Shown piece after piece: positions 37,650 to 51,000 of a stretch of 64,000 nt of DNA. The stretch spans positions 5,647,001 to 5,711,000 of the forward strand of contig CM060191.1 of assembly GCA_030549335.1 (NCBI GenBank). Direction: 5' to 3'. The DNA comes from Pontederia crassipes. Its lineage: Eukaryota > Streptophyta > Magnoliopsida > Commelinales > Pontederiaceae. Every line of letters begins with the position of its first letter. Position 1 is the first letter of the stretch. Made by a program: the position numbers and the translations under genes. The notes beneath the pieces are model-generated. The model saw only the letters and a program-made list of their open reading frames with translations, was not told the origin of the DNA and searched no databases.

Positions 37650-39793
37650 AGCCGCAATGTTTGACTTTTTTTTAAATTTCATCTATTTTTTAATTATTTT
37701 ATAATGTATGTATATGTAATTTAGAATATATTAATACATTATTAGGGATATTATAAAACAATTTATCAAATTTTATTAATTAAAAATTATAAAATAATTA
37801 GTTCTAATAATTAATAAATACTTTATTAATTAAACTATTCAATTATTTTAAAAAATATATATTATATTTGGATATTAAAATATACATAAATTATAATATT
37901 TAAAAGATTTAATCAATATAAAAATAATAATATTAATAATATAATGATTTACATAAATTATAATATTAATAACATAATCTTATTTACTATAATTTTATAC
38001 ATCATAAAATAATAAATTATATTCATAGTTCTCATTTTTTATCCAAGCACCCACTAAAACTTATCCATCACATCAACTTTTAAAATTCTCATCATTGCAC
38101 TTTTTTATCCAAACACCAACTCAAACTTTTCTATCAAATCAATTAGTTCTCAAGAATTAATGTTCTCTCCAATTTTCCCTATCAAACCCAGCCAAGGTTG
38201 CAGAACAAAGGGTAGAACAACCCTTTGTTCTGTCAAACGCCTTATACGATGGGAACTTAGAAAGTTACCATCACGTAAGGTACGGCGGGAACTTTTGTAA
38301 GTTCTTGCTTTGCAAGAATAATCATATTTTTTTTAATATTTTTCATAGGTCTAAAAGTAGCTCCAAAAGTAGGTTAATATTTGAATAATATCATTATATA
38401 TATTATATTCTTATATATTATAGTATATTATATATTATATATATTATTTATCCATTATCATAAATTTATAATTTTTTATGTATAATAACAAAAAGTACAT
38501 TTATTATTTATTACAATTTACTTTGTGTTATAATAAAATTTTCCATTATTATTTATTATAAAAATATATATTTTCTTATTTAAATGTTGACGTAATCAAG
38601 GTAGTCAATATCGGGATTTTATATAAAATTGAAAGGGGTCCGTAAGATCGAAGATCGCGAGATCAGATCGAGGATCGTAAGATCTTACCTATATATTAAA
38701 ATATTAATTTAATATATAAGGTTATATTAAAACAGCTTTTAATAAATCTATAATTATTTAGATTATAGATAATATTAAATTACCTATTATCCCATTAAGA
38801 TTTCCCTACACATGTATACATATATTACTTATCTAATAATAATTTAATATGAAATGGCAAAAAAATGATAACAATATGATTAATATGAAGTAAAATTATA
38901 TAAAATAGATTTTAATATATATTGAAATTACATTTATTTTGTTAAAAACTAACTTTAAAAATTTAGTTATAACCGATCATCAACTTATTCTTAATTTTAT
39001 TTCTTAAAAAATCATGTTGCACTTAGTCAAAATTTAAAAAAATTGCAAAAAAAAAGGAACAATATTAGTAGGATCGGTAGGATCTTACGATCTTACGATC
39101 CTACCGATCCTACAAAAATGATCTCAAATATGAGATCGAGATCGTGTACCCTGGTAAGATCGTAAGATCGTGCGATCTTACGATTAAGATCGCGATCTTG
39201 ACAACTATGGACGTAATTATTTTTATTTATTTTACTTATAAAATATCATAATAAAGGTTAACTAGTATGATATTAGTATAATTATTAATTATGGTATTCA
39301 AAATAAGTTATAATTATATAATTATTTTATATAAATATGATGTTAAATTATCTTTTATATTTCATATTTTAGTTATTAATTAGTTTATCTTAAATTTTTT
39401 TTGTCTATCTAATTTGCTAATTATAAATATTTTATTAATTAAACTATTCAATTAGTTTTTTTTAAAAAATTATATTATATTTGGATCTTAAGATGTACGT
39501 AAATTATAATATTTAAAATATTTAATAAAATAAGTAATAATAATAATTTATGTACATTATAATATTAATAACATATTTTTATTTACTATAATTTTATATC
39601 TCATAAAATAATAAATTATATTCTTAGTTCTTACTTTTTATCCAAACACCTACTAAAACTTATCTATCAAATCAATATTTTAAATCCCCATCATTACACT
39701 TTTTCATCCAAACACCAATCCAAACTTTTTTATCAAATCGATTAGTTATCGAGAACTTACAGAAACTTAAAATTCTCAATTCAAACACAGCCA
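37650..39793. mobile_element. Two related AT-rich TIR element copies, one split by a hAT insertion
   Basis: 37.65-38.19 kb and 39.4-39.79 kb both match the inside of the element at 27.0-27.74 kb. A second head begins near 38.2 kb (GTTCTGTCAAACGCC), so about 38.2-39.79 kb is a single copy interrupted by the hAT-type element at 38597-39209. Outer ends are not exact. Confidence 0.5.
38597..39209. mobile_element. hAT-type non-autonomous element, 613 bp
   Basis: An exact 8 bp target duplication GACGTAAT lies at 38589-38596 and 39210-39217. Ends are CAAGGTAGTCAATATCGG and, inverted, CATAGTTGTCAAGATCGC, an imperfect TIR. Both subterminal parts are packed with short palindromes around GATCGTAAGATC and AGATCGCGATCT. 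A relative lies at about 56573-57225. No transposase. Confidence 0.8.
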
Positions 39794-40929
39794 AAGAAAA
39801 AAATAAATGGTTGAACTTGATTTCTTTATTCGCAAACACAGAGAAAGATGGAGGAGATGAGGGAGGTCCTGTTGTTGGGAAACATATGAGGAAAGAGGGG
39901 GAGAAATAGGGAGGTCCCTCTATGTCCCTTTTCATAAACACATGGAGAAATATGTAGGGAGGGGGAGGTCACAAACAGGTGAGAGATGGAGTAGTAGATT
40001 AGAAAGGATTTAGGACTAATGTGATTTGGGAGAAAAAGGATAGTCACGTGGCGTTCTCACGTGGTGAACAAGCGATGGGAAAAAAATGAAACACGATTCC
40101 GGCTAGGATCGAGCACGTTTCATCATGATGGACGAGTCGACTCACGTTTTCAACTACCTTAACTACATGGGACCAAAACACTAAATTGATTCAATAATTG
40201 AATCCTATTACACGGTCAAAACAATAATGAAAGATTCAATATCTTATTAGCAATATGAAGCGAAAGAGGGATTACTCAAAGTAGGAGGTCGACGACGCTG
40301 AGATTAGGAAACACGACTCATGCGTGTCACTCTCAGGATTTGATAATGCGGCTAGTTGGGCGAAAGGGTTTAGATCGGAGTTGAACCCGTCAATTTGACC
40401 AATGTTAATTCTTCTCATGACCACAGTGGAATGATTTTTAGCGATTTTTTTCTACCTTCCTCCTCCAAATTTAATGTCATTTATCTTATCCTTTTTATTT
40501 ATTAGAATATGAAATTGCTAAAAACAACTAAAAAAGCATATCCAAAGTGCTTTTACAATCGGCACGTGTATTTTTATTCTCTGTTTATAGTTAGGTGATT
40601 GTGCACAACTCGTAAAATAAATTAATACTTATTTATCAAATTAATCCAATAATTCAAAGTACAATATACAGATCGAAAAATCATGCCTAACCAATTAGTT
40701 AAAAAAACATTTTGATTGTGACCATTTATCAGAACTCACTATTTTGCTTGCTAAAATAACTATAAACATAATTATTAGATCAATAAAAAAATAGTATGTT
40801 GTGTGTGGAGCCAAATGGCCAACATTCTTGAGACAATAGGTTATTTCCATATATTTGAATTATCTAACAAAAAATAAGTTCAAAACATAAATGGATGTTT
40901 GATATATATATGTTTTGGCATTATCAACG
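39794..40929. other. Non-coding copy B sequence left of the CACTA element
   Basis: Matches 24.5-25.25 kb and then 28.57-28.9 kb of copy A, which shows that the 3.3 kb LTR in copy A is absent here. No exon was seen. Confidence 0.5.
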
Positions 40930-41610
40930 CACTACAAGAAAAATGTGTGTTACCTACAAATATATTTGTCGCTAATTCATCGCTAAATTGTCACTAAAAT
41001 AGTCAACGCCGATTATGCGATGAATTTGCGACACCCACTATTTGTCGCTAAATTATACTCGCTATTTGTGACAAAACATTTTTGTCACAAATTCGTCGCA
41101 AAATCATAGTTAAGTTGTCACTAATTTGTCGCTAAGCTACCGCAAAAAATATTACAGTTGTCAACATTTTCCTTTGATAGTCATCATTGATTGGTTGCTA
41201 AATTAGCGCTAAATCCATCACTAATTTGTCGCCTTTTTGTCGCGCCACTTTGTCGCCAATTCGTAACCAAGTGGTCACAAATTTGTTGCAAATTCGTCGC
41301 TAATATTCAAAAAAAATAAAAATAAAAAAGTTCATTTACAAATACATCTAAAATATCAAAAGATGTCTAAATATTACATAACATTAAAAAGTGAAAATAC
41401 ATTCATATATCAAACAAAAGTCTAAATATCATTAATCAAATACACAAAATTTATGATAACAAATCAAAGTACTACAATGTTACTAATACATAAAAAAATC
41501 ACAAGTATAATAAAAGATATAATTCCTAATCATGACTCGAATCAAAAGGTGAACTGTTCCTATCACGATCACGCATATAACTCATTATCGCATCAAAGTC
41601 CCACATCTTG

Positions 41611-41811
41611 TCATATTGTATTCCTAACAATAGTTTCTACTTCATGCAAAGGAATCGTGGGAGGAATGTCGCCCAAACCAGATGAAGGACCAGCAGAAGA
41701 AGCGCCCACGATAGGAGTCCCGGTACTAGGTGAACGTGAACTCGAACCGCCCGAACGAGGTGACAAAGAAGTGATGCGCGCTCTACCACAACCTCTACTA
41801 TGAGTAGCCAT
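41611..41811 (-). pseudogene. Possible leftover exon of a CACTA-encoded protein
   Basis: A 66-codon frame beginning MATHSRGCGRARITSLSPRS, rich in Ser, Arg, Gly and Pro. Such N-termini occur in plant transposase-related proteins of this superfamily, and the position near the left end fits. There is no conserved domain in it, so this is an inference from place and composition. Confidence 0.3.
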
Positions 41812-42391
41812 AATCTAAAATGTAAAAACATAATTAGATATGAAATTAAATATATAAAATATATATACATTTAAAATGTGCTAAGAATTCAAAGAATAAA
41901 AAATTTAATTAAAAACATGTGTCTTTAAGTGATCGAAAAAGAATCTTTAAGATGATCAACTACATATATTTAATTAATTCAAAAGCAAAATACTATATAA
42001 AATAAAAGAAGGTATTTCTACATGAAGCCTACTAAATTAAGTTAAAGTTCCTCCGAGTGAGTACAGAACATACTATTATTTGAAGAAATCATTTAACTTC
42101 TTATAGACCTTGGAGAGTAAGAAGCCTTGAGAAATTTGAAGGAATGAGTCTGATTAATAAGTTGTTTGAGAAGTCTCTGCATGCATAAACAAAAATTAGC
42201 TTGTAGGAGACCTTGTCAATTTCCGTTCTCTTTTAACATAAGTATATAACTATTGTGATTCATATTATCTCTAAGCTCCCACTCAAAATTAGCTTGTAGG
42301 AGGCCTTGTCAGTTTTAATCATAATTTTCATAAACATTAAAATCACTAAGCGTCATGAAAAACCTCAATTGCAAGTTTATAGAACTTATCA

Positions 42392-45300
42392 TCTATATTA
42401 TATTAAAGAGAGAGTACTTTGAAGGAGAGAATGACACTTGACATCAACATGAGTTGACAAGTGTCACTAGAAATAATAATTATAATTTATAGAAACTAAT
42501 CTATATCCATATATTATTAAAAGGATAGTTTTAAATGAGAGAATAAAATTTGGCATATTAAAATTTGTCGTTAAATTTATAACTAATTAGAATATTAATT
42601 ATATATATGAATATTATTTATACACTTATTTATGAAAATAAATTATTTGACAATTATCTTTAAATAAATTGTAAAAAACTAATTAGAATATTATTTATGA
42701 AAAAAATTTCAAAGTTATTTTTTAAATCAGTTAAAATTACTATAATAATATAATATAAATAGATGTTTGATGTAATATATTTAAATATATCAATTATAAT
42801 GATAATTATGTAATAATCATATAATTTTATTGTCCGTATGGTTATAATAACTATACATTTCTATATCCATACAATTATGATAAACAAGAGTTCAAATATA
42901 CAATAAGAAATAAACATACAATTATTGTATGACAATTGAAGCAAAAATAATAATAATAATCGTCAGTTATGATTATCAAATATTTTAATTAAATAATTTT
43001 ATTATCCATACAATTATAATAATTACAGATCTTTACTATTTATATGGTTATAAATTTGAGAGGACTATTTATATAGTAATCATAATATATCATAACATAA
43101 TAATTATTAAAAACAAAATTTCTTAAAATAGAATAATAATCTAAAGTAGAGAAATATAGTAGATTAATGTGAATAGAAGTAAACATAAGTTTTTTTAAAA
43201 AAATAAGGTAAAAAAGTAGAAGGTTGTCAAAAGGCGTTAAAAAACTAAGCAACCGCCCCCTTAAATTTCATGCTCTTAATTTAATATTTATTTTTTATAC
43301 TATATTAAAAAGGAGAATAGTAAGGTGGGAGAAGTGGACACTTGGCTTGAATATATGTTGAGAAGTGTCTAAACATATTATAAATAAATTAAAAAATATA
43401 TATATAATTATAAAATATGATAATTATATAATTTTCTTATCTATACGGTTATCACAACTATGTATCTTTATATCAATATGGTTATATTGTATCCATAATT
43501 TATAATAATAAAATAATAATTTAAAGACAGATTTAAAAAATAAAAGAATAAAGATACTACCTATACTTCTACCTATATCTATATTAAGAAACAATTTATT
43601 ATTATTTTTATATTTAATAGAATAATTAGAATAAGGAAAAGATAAACTAATCAACAAAACTTTAGGATAATCATAAAAAAAATAATCAAACTCATAAGAA
43701 AGAAACGTTGGATAAACTAATTAAATCATCATTTATATGCCGGAAGTGGTCAGTACTTTAAGATAAATCATTTAAATAAATGAAATAAAAAATAAAAAAA
43801 TGATATAATTGAATACAATAAGTTATCAAAGTAGTTCCAAAAAACTAAACAGTTGTCCTTCAATTTTTACACTATAAATATGCTGAGAAATCCAAACAGA
43901 AATTGTGTGCACAATTCATATATATTCACCCTCAATTTTATGCCGTTGAAGATTTCCCACCCACATGCATCATTGTTTAGATTATAACCAACTCTTCACT
44001 CAATTCTCTTGCATGATCATGATGAAAAAAATAAATAGATGTGTGATCTTAGAAAGATGAATTGAGTCTTTTTAGTAAATAATTAAAATTGTTCTCTGCA
44101 TCCATTTTTTATAAAGAGTAATATATGTATTACTTATTGACTTGGTTATTTTTCTTAGTGTAATACTTTTGCTAACAATTTTTTTCAAATGTGCAGATAT
44201 ATGAAGAAAATAATTGAACCAAAAGTTGATTGTTTCTAAAAATTTTGCATACATGCATTATACATTCCACAATTCGGATGGTGCATAATCTTCACTTTTA
44301 TTCTTTATCTCTTTGTGAGTTTTCTGCCTTTTTTAAATTTATATATTATTGTTGCTTAAGTTTTTTCTCGACAGGTTTGATCTCACAATTTGGATGGTAC
44401 ATAATTTTCACATTCTTTATTTTTTTTGTGAGTTTTATGCCTCTTTTATATGAAAATTAATATATTATTGTTGCTCAAGATTTTTTTGTTAGAATATTTA
44501 ATCTCATAGTGGGTTGCATAAACTAATTTGAATTCAACATTTTTGTTCTAAATTAATGTAATATCGTTGTTTATCTTAAAATAATTGTCTATGTTTACTA
44601 TCCTCTTATTGTATTATCTTATATTTGTATCTATATACTCTATTACAGATAGCGCAGTAAAGAGAGAGTGATGCTTGGCAAAGATTTAAGATACCATATA
44701 TGTCATAGTTATCTAAAGTTTTAATTTATATGCTTGTTGAAAAGTTGTTTAATAATTTAAAAGTATTATCAATATTTTACTTTTAAGTTAACAAAATACT
44801 TATAATAAGTTTTCACCTATTCTAACGGACATGAGAATGTTTATACTTCGTACCGGATAAAATATTTTAGGATAATATTGTGGTAATAAAATATTATTCA
44901 TAATACATTTGAAATAAAACTATAATTTTCCAAGATAAAATTTGTTATTATGTATATATATTAAATAAAAATGGGAAAAAATAATTAGATAATAGATAAT
45001 GGCTATTGGGGTTACAACCTACGATCTATATTTATTTAACCATTACGAACATGGTAGAGTATGGAGATCGTGGTCCACTATCATCCAACATGTATATCTA
45101 TATTTATTTATCTAATTTTTTCATGTTCTACTAATTTTCTCTCATTCTCATTATTTTTTTAGTCTTTACTATTCCTTCACGCCAATCATCCGTAGAATAG
45201 AGAAATCCATGCTGTGGGCTTTCAGTGAGAAGATGCATATTAGTCAATAGTTTAGAGTGGTTCTATTTATTTTTGTTATTTTTGTTTGTATTTGGTTACT

Positions 45301-46503
45301 TTTATTTGTACACTGGTATTAACACAGTTGTGATACGGAAGATGGAAATGAATTGTCATTAATGATGTCAATGAATCAAGAATGAAAATCTCAAAGTACG
45401 CTTAGTAGGATTGTGGCAAATTTAAAATTTCATCTCGAGAAAATTCCAACAATATAGATGAAAAGGTGTTTTTACTCTCATTTCAATTATTTATAACATT
45501 CTCATTTTTCAAGTTATTCTTGTCTATTTGTGATCCACATTTTTATGATCACATTCGATTAATTCGAATAATAAAAATAACCTTTTTTTAAAGAACTATA
45601 GTTATTTGTCAATTAAATTTAAAATATTTACCATCATTTTACTTTTTAAAAATTTGTTATTAAATTGTTATGATTTTTATCCCATTAAGGTCCCTTTAAT
45701 AAATTTCTATTAGCACTGTAGTTACATATTATGGAATGCTTCCCGAGAATTTAACATTTCCACAATTTGAATTGTTGATTTTTTGAATTTATGAATTATA
45801 GGTATTTTTCATAAGAATTTTTTATGAATATTTACTATGCCAGTCAGTCTTACTATAATTAACTAATTATTATTAATATAAATAATTTTATCCAGATGTG
45901 TAATTATTTATTTTTAAAAATAAATTTCAATCAATAAAATACTTATCAACATTTTAATTTATCAATTAACTAAGCCAAACGAGATCTAAATCGTTGCATT
46001 CAAATTTATCATGGAGACAAATTACTTTTATATATTTTATTTAAACAATTTCTATATCATATTTAATCACTATATTTTATTTATTACTAGATAAATAAAT
46101 ATTATTATTTTGATTTGTTAATATTATTTATGTATACAGACCTATGTAAATAAAATTTCAATTATTATACAAATATTTTTTAAATCTATCAACATTTAAT
46201 AGCTATAGATGTCTGTAATCCACGTATGAATTATTATATATACTTTAAAAAAACAAATTTAATTTAGTGATATATAATGCTATGTTTCTATTATTATCAT
46301 TCAAAGGTATTTTGTAACAATATCATCTATTAAAATTGAAACATGTTCGCTTTATTTTATTTTATTTAATTTACACAGTAGTTAATTTCTTCTCGAACGT
46401 GAATATTATGAAATTATTGTATATGTGATCAATTTTGAATTTATTGACATTATATAATTATTATTTTAATTTATGTCCGCACATCGTGCGAGACTTACAC
46501 TAG
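42392..46503 (+). mobile_element. Helitron-like insertion inside the CACTA element, about 4.1 kb
   Basis: The right end shows the Helitron signature: a hairpin CGCAC-ATC-GTGCG at 46478-46490, a short spacer, then CTAG at 46500-46503 followed by T. The outermost plausible left end is TCTATATTATATTAAAG at 42392, preceded by A, giving the expected A/T insertion site and no target duplication. Similar left-end-like sequences also occur at about 42500, 43297 and 44630, so nested or chimeric Helitron ends are likely and the true partner of the right end is not certain. No Rep/helicase frame. Confidence 0.65.
44265..44450. repeat. Short imperfect tandem repeat inside the Helitron-like DNA
   Basis: CACAATTCGGATGGT at about 44270 and CACAATTTGGATGGT at about 44385 start two related units of about 115 bp, each followed by a GTGAGTTTT-type phrase and TATATTATTGTTGCT. 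Confidence 0.6.
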
Positions 46504-47369
46504 TTTATCAAATAAAACAAAGCTAACAAAGTTATGACAAAAGAACATTAGAACTGTTGCTCGGCAAGTAAGAAAATGGAACAATAACCCAAACATCAAA
46601 ATTATTATTTTTTGTTATTTCTTTCGAAATGTATGACAAAACAAAATTACAGAAAAAGGACGTTTTCTTGGCTCAATGCAAAGCTTCAAAATCATCAACT
46701 ACCACAAAAAATTAGTAAAACAATGGCATTATAAGTAATTGAATACCTTCTCTAACCCATCTCTCATTAGTAGTGTTTAGCCCTTTTAGTCAGATTTGCT
46801 TTTAATGAGCCTTGCAAATTGGTCTGAGATGTTGAAAAATAAAGTTGAAAAAGTCTTGATCTGAGCTGTTGTATGATACCTTGTGTGATTCATAAAAGAT
46901 TGGATCAACTGTCAAATTAACATGGTTATTGGAAGTGATGTAGAAATAATAGAAAGTTTCAATGATTAGAAAATATTCATATGCTCGCCTACAATTACAA
47001 AGAAGAGGTTCTGACTTGTTGTCTCAACTCTGCAGTTAGAATAGCATAAATTATGACACAATGAAAGTATAGATTATGTCAAATTGGAAAGAAGATTGGT
47101 TAATTATATGAAATCATTATACAGAAGTATTTCCGGAATAATGATGTATATGCGCATGAAACTTTCCAGAATAACAATCTCTTCACGTCATGCTCATGAG
47201 CATTCACTTAGTGGTCCATGGAATTTTCATAGAAACAAGCAGAGTTCCTACCTTACCAGCAATTCTGCAGCCTTTGTGCAGATACTCGGGTATTATATCT
47301 AGAACCATATTTCAATTTTATCATATGCATAATCTATCGGCTCTATAACACCACGATTGTAAGAAAGAG

Positions 47370-47610
47370 GAAGGGACGGAGGCAGGGGTTACCGACGATG
47401 CACAGCAGCAGGAGACAGCAACACATGACGGTAGATGGCAGGCGGCAACACATGGCTTTAGGCGGCAGGCGGCAGCAATGCACAGTGGACAGGCGGTAGA
47501 CAACGTCAGGAGGCAGGCGGCAGCAACGAACGACCGCAAGCTACAACAACGCATGCACGACGACAGTGGACGATGGCAGGCAGCAACAACGAAAGACAGC
47601 AACCTACAAC
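47370..47610. other. GC-rich segment resembling the eEF1B-gamma leader, inside CACTA
   Basis: Shares GGCGGCAGGCGGCAGCAA exactly with about 36778-36795 in copy B and follows a similar order of GTTACCGACGA / GTACCGGCGA, CAGCAGGAGACAGCAAC / GAGAGCAGCAACG and GGCGGCAACACA phrases. It may be a captured gene leader. Low-complexity CGGCAG repeats could also give such a match by convergence. Confidence 0.4.
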
Positions 47611-47983
47611 AACACACACACGTCGGGGTGCTTTTCTCAAATTAGGGACCTAGGGCACGAGGTGTTTTTGGTTCCCTTATGTTATTTGGGATGTTTTCAA
47701 ATTAGTGACAAACATGTTGTTGCTCATTTGTCTCTATTTCGTCGCTAATATAAGTTTTTTAAAAAATTAAAAATCAAATATAACGACAAGGATTTTCGTG
47801 ACTATTTCATCTTTCATTTGTCGCTAAAATTTGTCAAAAATATTTTCTCGCAAATGTTGTCGTTGGTTTCGTCGCAATCATTTTGTCACTAATTTGTAGC
47901 AATTTTATCGCTAGTAGCGACAAAATTAGTGACGAAAAAGTGGTCGCAAATTTTTGTAGCTAACCGGTGATCTTCTTGTAGTG

Positions 47984-50900
47984 ACGGTTCGACAAGCATA
48001 TAACAACTTGATAGCGAATAATATTTTAAATAGCGGATAGCACGTAGTGTATTGTGATTAATGATTAAAAGTTTATTTAGGATATTAATAAATAAGTATT
48101 TTATAAATTCAACGGTATAATTAACCAATGAATATATAATGACATAATTGGACGCGAAAATTATTCAATTTAATCGTTGTACAAATTTTATAATTAGAAT
48201 TGAATAAGTAAATCATTTATATCTCAATGAAATAAAATAAAACATCACAACTTATATGTTTATTAAAATATGAAAAATTATATTTGCAACAAAATTTAAT
48301 AGTGCATATATGATATGAAAAATATTAAAGTAATTTATTTATCCATTGCTAATAAATAAATCATTTGTAAATAATTAAATATGAATATAAATGACATATA
48401 GTTGAATGATGATTAAATAAAATTGAGAAAATAATAAGATAAGTTGAGAAATAAATAATCTATTTGAACGATGATAGAGTAAAAAAAACCCGAAATAGCT
48501 TTTCAATATTTTTTTAAGACATTAAACTCTACTATGTCTTTTACCAAATAAAAAATAATAGTATTTGAACCGCCAAATACTAATTGTTAGCATTGCGAGA
48601 CAGTGCCATGACATAGTTTAATAGGTGTGTATATTACTTTTCCTTTACTTGTGTCAATAAAACATCCAATGGTGAAGATCAATAGATAAATTTTTATCTA
48701 AAATTAAGATCCAAAATGACTTCAATGGTTAAACAATTCAATTGATACACGAAAGTAGATAAGTATTATGGCACATACAATTTTATACATGCATATGAAA
48801 ATTTGAGAACAAAACTCAAATTTAGGTGGGATATCCAACTTTCATATGTGAATTACACACCTGTTATGATCACTATGCACGAGGCATACACAATTCCTTT
48901 TATATATAAATATCTATTATTACATTGGTAATAGTCAATTAAAAAACATTTTAAAGTTCTTTTTATAATTGTTAACTTGAGCCAATCATTGCTTAAAAAA
49001 TCATCAAACAATGTGATAATAGATTATTTTTATAATATTTATCTAATATAAAGATGGATATCAGTTGCATACATATTATTACCCTACCCTGTGTAAGGTC
49101 CCAAAAGACATTTTTGTAGCTACTAAATATATCAGTCATTATTATATGAGCTCTTCACCATGGGACGGCTAACATTAGAATTTGAGGTGAGAAGGGAAAA
49201 TAGTGAAGTGGTGCATACCATCACTTAGAGATAAAGTGATCATGAGTTCGAATTCCATACTTCCTTATTTTTAATTTTTAATTTTCCTGCATTAGGTCTC
49301 TGGACCTCCCATGTACTGAAAAAAAAAATCGAGGTCACATTCACCGCATGTTCCACCCTTTTATGGAATCATGCTACTGTAGCATATTTTATTTTCTTTC
49401 CAATTTTTTTACATGACAAGTTATTTTTTTAATTTTTTTTCTTTTTTCCTTTCTTTATTTTTCCCCTCTTACATTTCTTTCACAAATTGAATCTTATTTA
49501 TTACTTATCATTTCATAAAATATTGTATTTTGTTATATATAAATATTTAAAAATATAAATTTCTATATCTAAATAATATATTTCCAATTTTTAATAATAA
49601 ATTTTAAAATTTTACAATTGTTTTATTAATTAATAAATTATATTTAATATTTACAATATTTATATTTTATTCAAATATTCACTAAAATTATTCTATCACA
49701 TCAACTTTTTAGTTTTTTTATTATTATGTTTCACTCTATCTAAATATAACATGAACTAATATGACTATTTAACTGTTCGTGTAAAAAGTACTATGGTTCT
49801 ACTATACAAATTATATCCTAGTGCATATAGTGGAATAAGTTTGTAAGTTGTAAAGTGTCAAATTCTTTAAGGGTTGGTATGAGGTAATTCAAATAGATTA
49901 TTGATTATTTTATTTAAAATTTTCATAGTCCATCACATTATCTTATTTGGCTACAATTGATTATCGATAATTTTAATTGCTATACTAATCTTGATTACCA
50001 CCTCATTGGTAATTCAAATACGTTTTGATTATCAATTGGTTAGAATACATTTTGACGAAAATATTCATTCAATTATTTTTTAAGAAAATTAAATATTTTA
50101 TTAATAAATAAATATTATTAAGTTTCATCTTCATTATTATTTAGAGCTTTTTACAAATAATTTTTAGCTTTTCCCCAATTTTTTTATCTATATTCACTTT
50201 TAATTTTTTTTTACTTTGTTTATTTATAATAATATGTGATTAAAATTTAAAATAATTTTAAAGTTATTTTGTTAATTATATATTTTGACTATTATTTATA
50301 TTATCAATACTTACTAAACACTGTAATATGATATTACCGATAATTTAAGTAGTTCCAATATATTTCAGTGGTAATCTAAATTATCGATAATGCACCAAAT
50401 TGCCCCTTAGGTATTAAGATGACTATCAAGTTTTAACTATCTCCAAACATAATAAGATGCCATTGGAAGTTGCTTTAAATCTTAATCACATATCCTCTTT
50501 GTAGAAAACTTCTAAGTATGAAATATCTTCTGGTTTGGAGGGATTAACGATCAAGCCTAACTTAAAAATGGAGTAATTTTAAGGGTATGTTATTGAAACA
50601 TTAGATGCATCACTTGAGCTTAGGTTAATCCCCATAATACACAAAAATGACAACAATATGGTCTTACAAGTTGCAAAAAAAATTATCGAACAATAGATCA
50701 AGCCAAGAAAAAGATGATTAACTTTAAAATGAACTTTAGATCAAACCTTTCGGAACTTTTGTTTTTTTATCATGAATTATATCCAATTCTAACGAATACG
50801 AGGACTCGTCAAGACCACTAGAAGTCTAAAATTAGTAATAGTGTTAGTATGGACTATTTTTTTATAAACATAAATTAAAGTAACATAAAATGAAATTTGG

Positions 50901-51000
50901 ATACCTCCACTTGAGCTCTCATTTAATTCATTTGTTGATTTGCCTATTAATTACATGGCTTCACGATCCCATAACAATAATGAAATAAAGGCATCACCAT
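47984..51000. other. AT-rich non-coding stretch right of the CACTA element
   Basis: The part at 48.5-49.0 kb is the far end of duplication copy B. From 49.0 to 51.0 kb there is only AT-rich sequence with decayed transposon-like stretches (for example about 49.87-50.4 kb) and no exon I could support. Confidence 0.5.

Larger units (their letters stand above)
40930..47983. mobile_element. CACTA (En/Spm-type) transposon, 7054 bp
   Basis: The left end is CACTACAAGAAAAATG and the right end, inverted, CACTACAAGAAGATC. The 3 bp target duplication ACG is exact (40927-40929 and 47984-47986). Both subterminal regions carry many short repeats of the type TTTGTCGCTAA on either strand, the transposase-binding pattern of this superfamily. 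Very little coding sequence is left: one serine/arginine-rich minus-strand frame at 41611-41811. Much of the middle is a nested Helitron-like insertion. The element is therefore non-autonomous. It lies in copy B only. Confidence 0.92.
31360..49000. repeat. Tandem segmental duplication, copy B
   Basis: Same orientation as copy A, expanded mainly by the CACTA element at 40930-47983. Without transposons the two halves appear similar in length. See copy A for anchors. Edges are approximate. Confidence 0.8.

Noticed and set aside
40930-47983. CRISPR-like reading of the short spaced repeats (GTCGCTAA type)
   Set aside because: Spacing is irregular and both orientations occur; these are CACTA subterminal repeats in a plant genome.
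17000-49000. Assembly error making a false duplication
   Set aside because: The copies differ by point changes, amino-acid replacements and many separate insertions with their own target duplications, which a collapsed or repeated contig would not show.
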